Shown here piece by piece: positions 22,680 to 24,238 of a stretch of 24,238 nucleotides of DNA. Source of the stretch: CALOCV01 sp942491955 (GTDB lineage: Bacteria; Chlamydiota; Chlamydiia; Chlamydiales; CALOCV01); contig CALOCV010000051.1 in NCBI GenBank assembly GCA_942491955.1, positions 1-24,238 of the forward strand. The letters are read 5' to 3'. A program made the translations under genes and the position numbers. Numbering within the stretch: the stretch's first letter is position 1; each line of letters starts with the position of its first letter. A model generated the notes under the pieces. It made no database searches. It was given only the letters and a program-made list of their open reading frames with translations, and was not told where the DNA came from.

Positions 22680-22743
22680 CCCTTTGTGTAAAGGGTTCTT
22701 GCCCCGAAGGGGTCACTCTCTCCCTCCCCCATGGGGGAGGGAG
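22680..22743. other. three consecutive short palindromes downstream of the F-box gene
   Basis: CCCTTT-GTGT-AAAGGG (22680-22695), CCCC-GAA-GGGG (22702-22712) and a perfect 24-bp palindrome centred on CCCCCATGGGGG (22720-22743) follow each other. None is followed by a T run, so they are not typical terminators. They may be extragenic repeat units or the border of the downstream IS. The rest of 22604-22800 shows nothing recognisable. Confidence 0.5.
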
Positions 22744-22801
22744 GGGGGGTCTATAGTTTATAGGTTTTTTAGTTAGGAGAGATTTTTCTTTCTGGAAAAA
22801 A

Positions 22802-22858
22802 GAGTAAGGTTCATAGTTTCCCTTCAAACAAAACAAAGGAGAACCTATGAACCTACTC
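22802..22858 (+). promoter_or_regulatory. mRNA hairpin covering the transposase start codon
   Basis: GAGTAAGGTTCATAG (22802-22816) is complementary, with one bulged A, to CTATGAACCTACTC (22845-22858). The ATG at 22847 lies inside the right arm and the ribosome binding site AAAGGAG (22835-22841) lies in the loop. Transcripts entering from outside would fold and hide the start. This is a known way for IS elements to avoid activation by read-through. That it acts this way here is inference. Confidence 0.55.
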
Positions 22859-24229
22859 AAACCTTTATTTCAGATATTCGATTCGTGGAGAGATGCTTTT
22901 TGCAAAGAAGAGGCTTTTGTTCGAGCTAAAGAACTTGCCATCTGCTGCCTTTGCTGTTGTGGAAGAAAAACAATTACTAATATGGCCATCTTCCTTGGAT
23001 GAGATCATAAAATCCCGGTTGCCGACTACAAATTTTACTCCGAATGTAAGTGGAATGTCGAGGATTTTTTCAACCCTATTCTTGCCGAATCGACAAAATA
23101 CGTACACGATGATTATATCACCATTGCAGCCGATGATACCAAGCTGCGTAAAACAGGCAAGAAAATTCCCAATGCCCGCTGGGGTGCAGATCCTTTGGGT
23201 CCCAAATTTCACACCAACCTTATTTGGAATCTGCGTTTTTTACAGATGTCCATATTACTCCCTCTATATAAAGAGGATGAGACCACTCCTGCAAGGTCGA
23301 TTCCTGTCCGTTTTATTTTAGCGCCAAGTGTTAAGAAACCTGGAAAGAAGGCCTCTGAAGAAGAAAAGAAAGACTATCGCATTGAATCCAAAAAATATAA
23401 TCTTTCTACTATTTTTGTCAGGGAAGTACAAGCCCTAAGAAAGGCTATGAATGCGATGGGTCTTCAAGAAAAGAAACTCATCATGAGTGTCGATGGGTCT
23501 TATTGTAATAAAACTTGTATGGCCATTGATGACCCTAACACGATCATGGTTGCTCGATGCAGATTGGATGCAAAACTTTGTTTTCGTTCCAAAGAGGGAG
23601 GGAGAAAGAAGTACGGTACTGAGAAATTTAATCCGGAAGGAGTAAAAAAAGATGATAAGATTGAGTGAAAGCAGAACAGGATTTTTTTATGGAGGGAGAT
23701 GGAGGGTGATTCGATATAAGGAAGTGAAGGAAGTATTATGGGAAAATGGGACGTTATCAAGACCACTGTTACGGCTGATCTTGATAGCTCCGCTTCCCAT
23801 ACATAAGAGGAGAGGAAAAGGAATTACCGAAGAGGAGCTTACCTATTGACGACAGGGATCGATGATCCGATAGAGAGATTAATACAAGCGTACTTAGACA
23901 GATGGCAAATTGAATACAATCACCGGGATGAGAAGTCAATAATGGGAGTAGGACAAGCGCAAGTATGGAATGAGAATTCAGTAAAGAAGCAACCCGGTTT
24001 CATGTAGCCTGTTACGGTGCATTACTATTAGCGAATGTGAAGGCGTATGGAGACAAGGAGCATGCAGATTTTGGTGAGAGGCCATTTTGGAGGGAAGAAA
24101 CCGAAGAGGAACACATGTAGGGCATTAGTGGGGCTATTGAGAGCAACGATTATAGAGTTTCCCGGTGAATTGCAGAGATTAAAGATGATAGTACTGATGA
24201 TTTCAGCGATTTTGAGAAAGGCCGCTTAA
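22847..24229 (+). pseudogene. DDE-type transposase, multiply broken
   Basis: The start is clear (AAAGGAG six bases before ATG). Codon 52 is TGA (23000-23002), where the context FLG*DHK suggests an original Arg codon. The frame then runs on to 23668 with DDTKLRKTGKK (first Asp) and LIMSVDGSYCNKTCM (second Asp). After a shift, FFYGGRWRVIRYKEVKEVLW continues to 23849. After another, LIQAYLDRWQIEYNHRDEKS (catalytic Glu region) is read to the TAG at 24005-24007. Then HVACYGALLLANVKAYGD and finally CRALVGLLRATIIEFPGEL appear in further frames, ending at TAA 24227-24229. This makes one nonsense change and about four shifts. The family is an IS4-like/IS701-like DDE group that I cannot place precisely. 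The IS ends are not identified; the right end is probably beyond the window. Confidence 0.8.
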
Positions 24230-24238
24230 CAAAAAATC

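Noticed and set aside
22865..23212. Minus-strand 115-residue ORF
   Set aside because: It is antisense to the recognisable transposase reading and has no start signal or known features.

Overview
The window looks like a chromosomal piece from an environmental (amoeba-associated) member of the Chlamydiota. This is an inference from gene content: an sdhC-A-B set with a Bacillus/chlamydial-type four-histidine SdhC, an Fe-type superoxide dismutase, an F-box repeat protein of the eukaryotic-like effector kind, and a giant DUF3638/DUF3645 protein, among many decayed insertion elements. I cannot name the species. No rRNA, tRNA or CRISPR array was seen.

Layout. 1-1,400: an AAA_14/DUF4143 ATPase on the minus strand. 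1,400-2,660: a graveyard of small elements. It holds a degenerate 32-bp tandem repeat, a 164-bp MITE (family 1), an IS5-type remnant, a GxxExxY nuclease remnant inside long inverted repeats, and a 166-bp fold-back element with a perfect 25-bp stem core. 2,772-3,729: two overlapping unknown genes (minus). 3,844-8,258: an apparent operon sod-sdhC-(small two-helix membrane protein)-sdhA-sdhB. This encodes succinate:quinone reductase of the respiratory chain/TCA cycle, with a superoxide-removing enzyme as first gene.

8,136-10,666: an IS1634-family element (8,468-10,333) with a transposase broken by about four single-base shifts. It is flanked directly at both terminal inverted repeats by a 332/333-bp direct repeat, i.e. 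an exceptionally long target duplication that copied the last 40 codons of sdhB. 10,692-11,446: a truncated family-1 MITE, then a toxin-antitoxin pair (ribbon-helix-helix-like antitoxin plus MazF/PemK toxin) with a clear promoter overlapped by an 18-bp palindrome.

11,498-20,531 (minus): a 2,341-codon ORF followed by a 655-codon ORF. Together they look like one ~3,000-residue DUF3638/DUF3645 helicase-like protein. The P-loop and Walker B are in the first ORF and the later helicase-like motifs in the second. A third reading frame bridges the junction, which suggests two one-base losses. 20,532-20,989: a divergent intergenic region with a second full family-1 MITE, a different 120-bp MITE with a 9-bp target duplication, and promoters for both flanking genes. 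20,990-22,603: an F-box/ankyrin-like repeat protein carrying a fresh 84-bp in-frame tandem duplication. 22,604-24,238: hairpin-rich DNA and a decayed DDE transposase gene whose start codon lies in the stem of a predicted mRNA hairpin.

Single-base lesions are concentrated in the mobile elements (plus the DUF3638 junction), while about 17 kb of other coding sequence is open. This argues for real decay of the elements rather than general sequence error.
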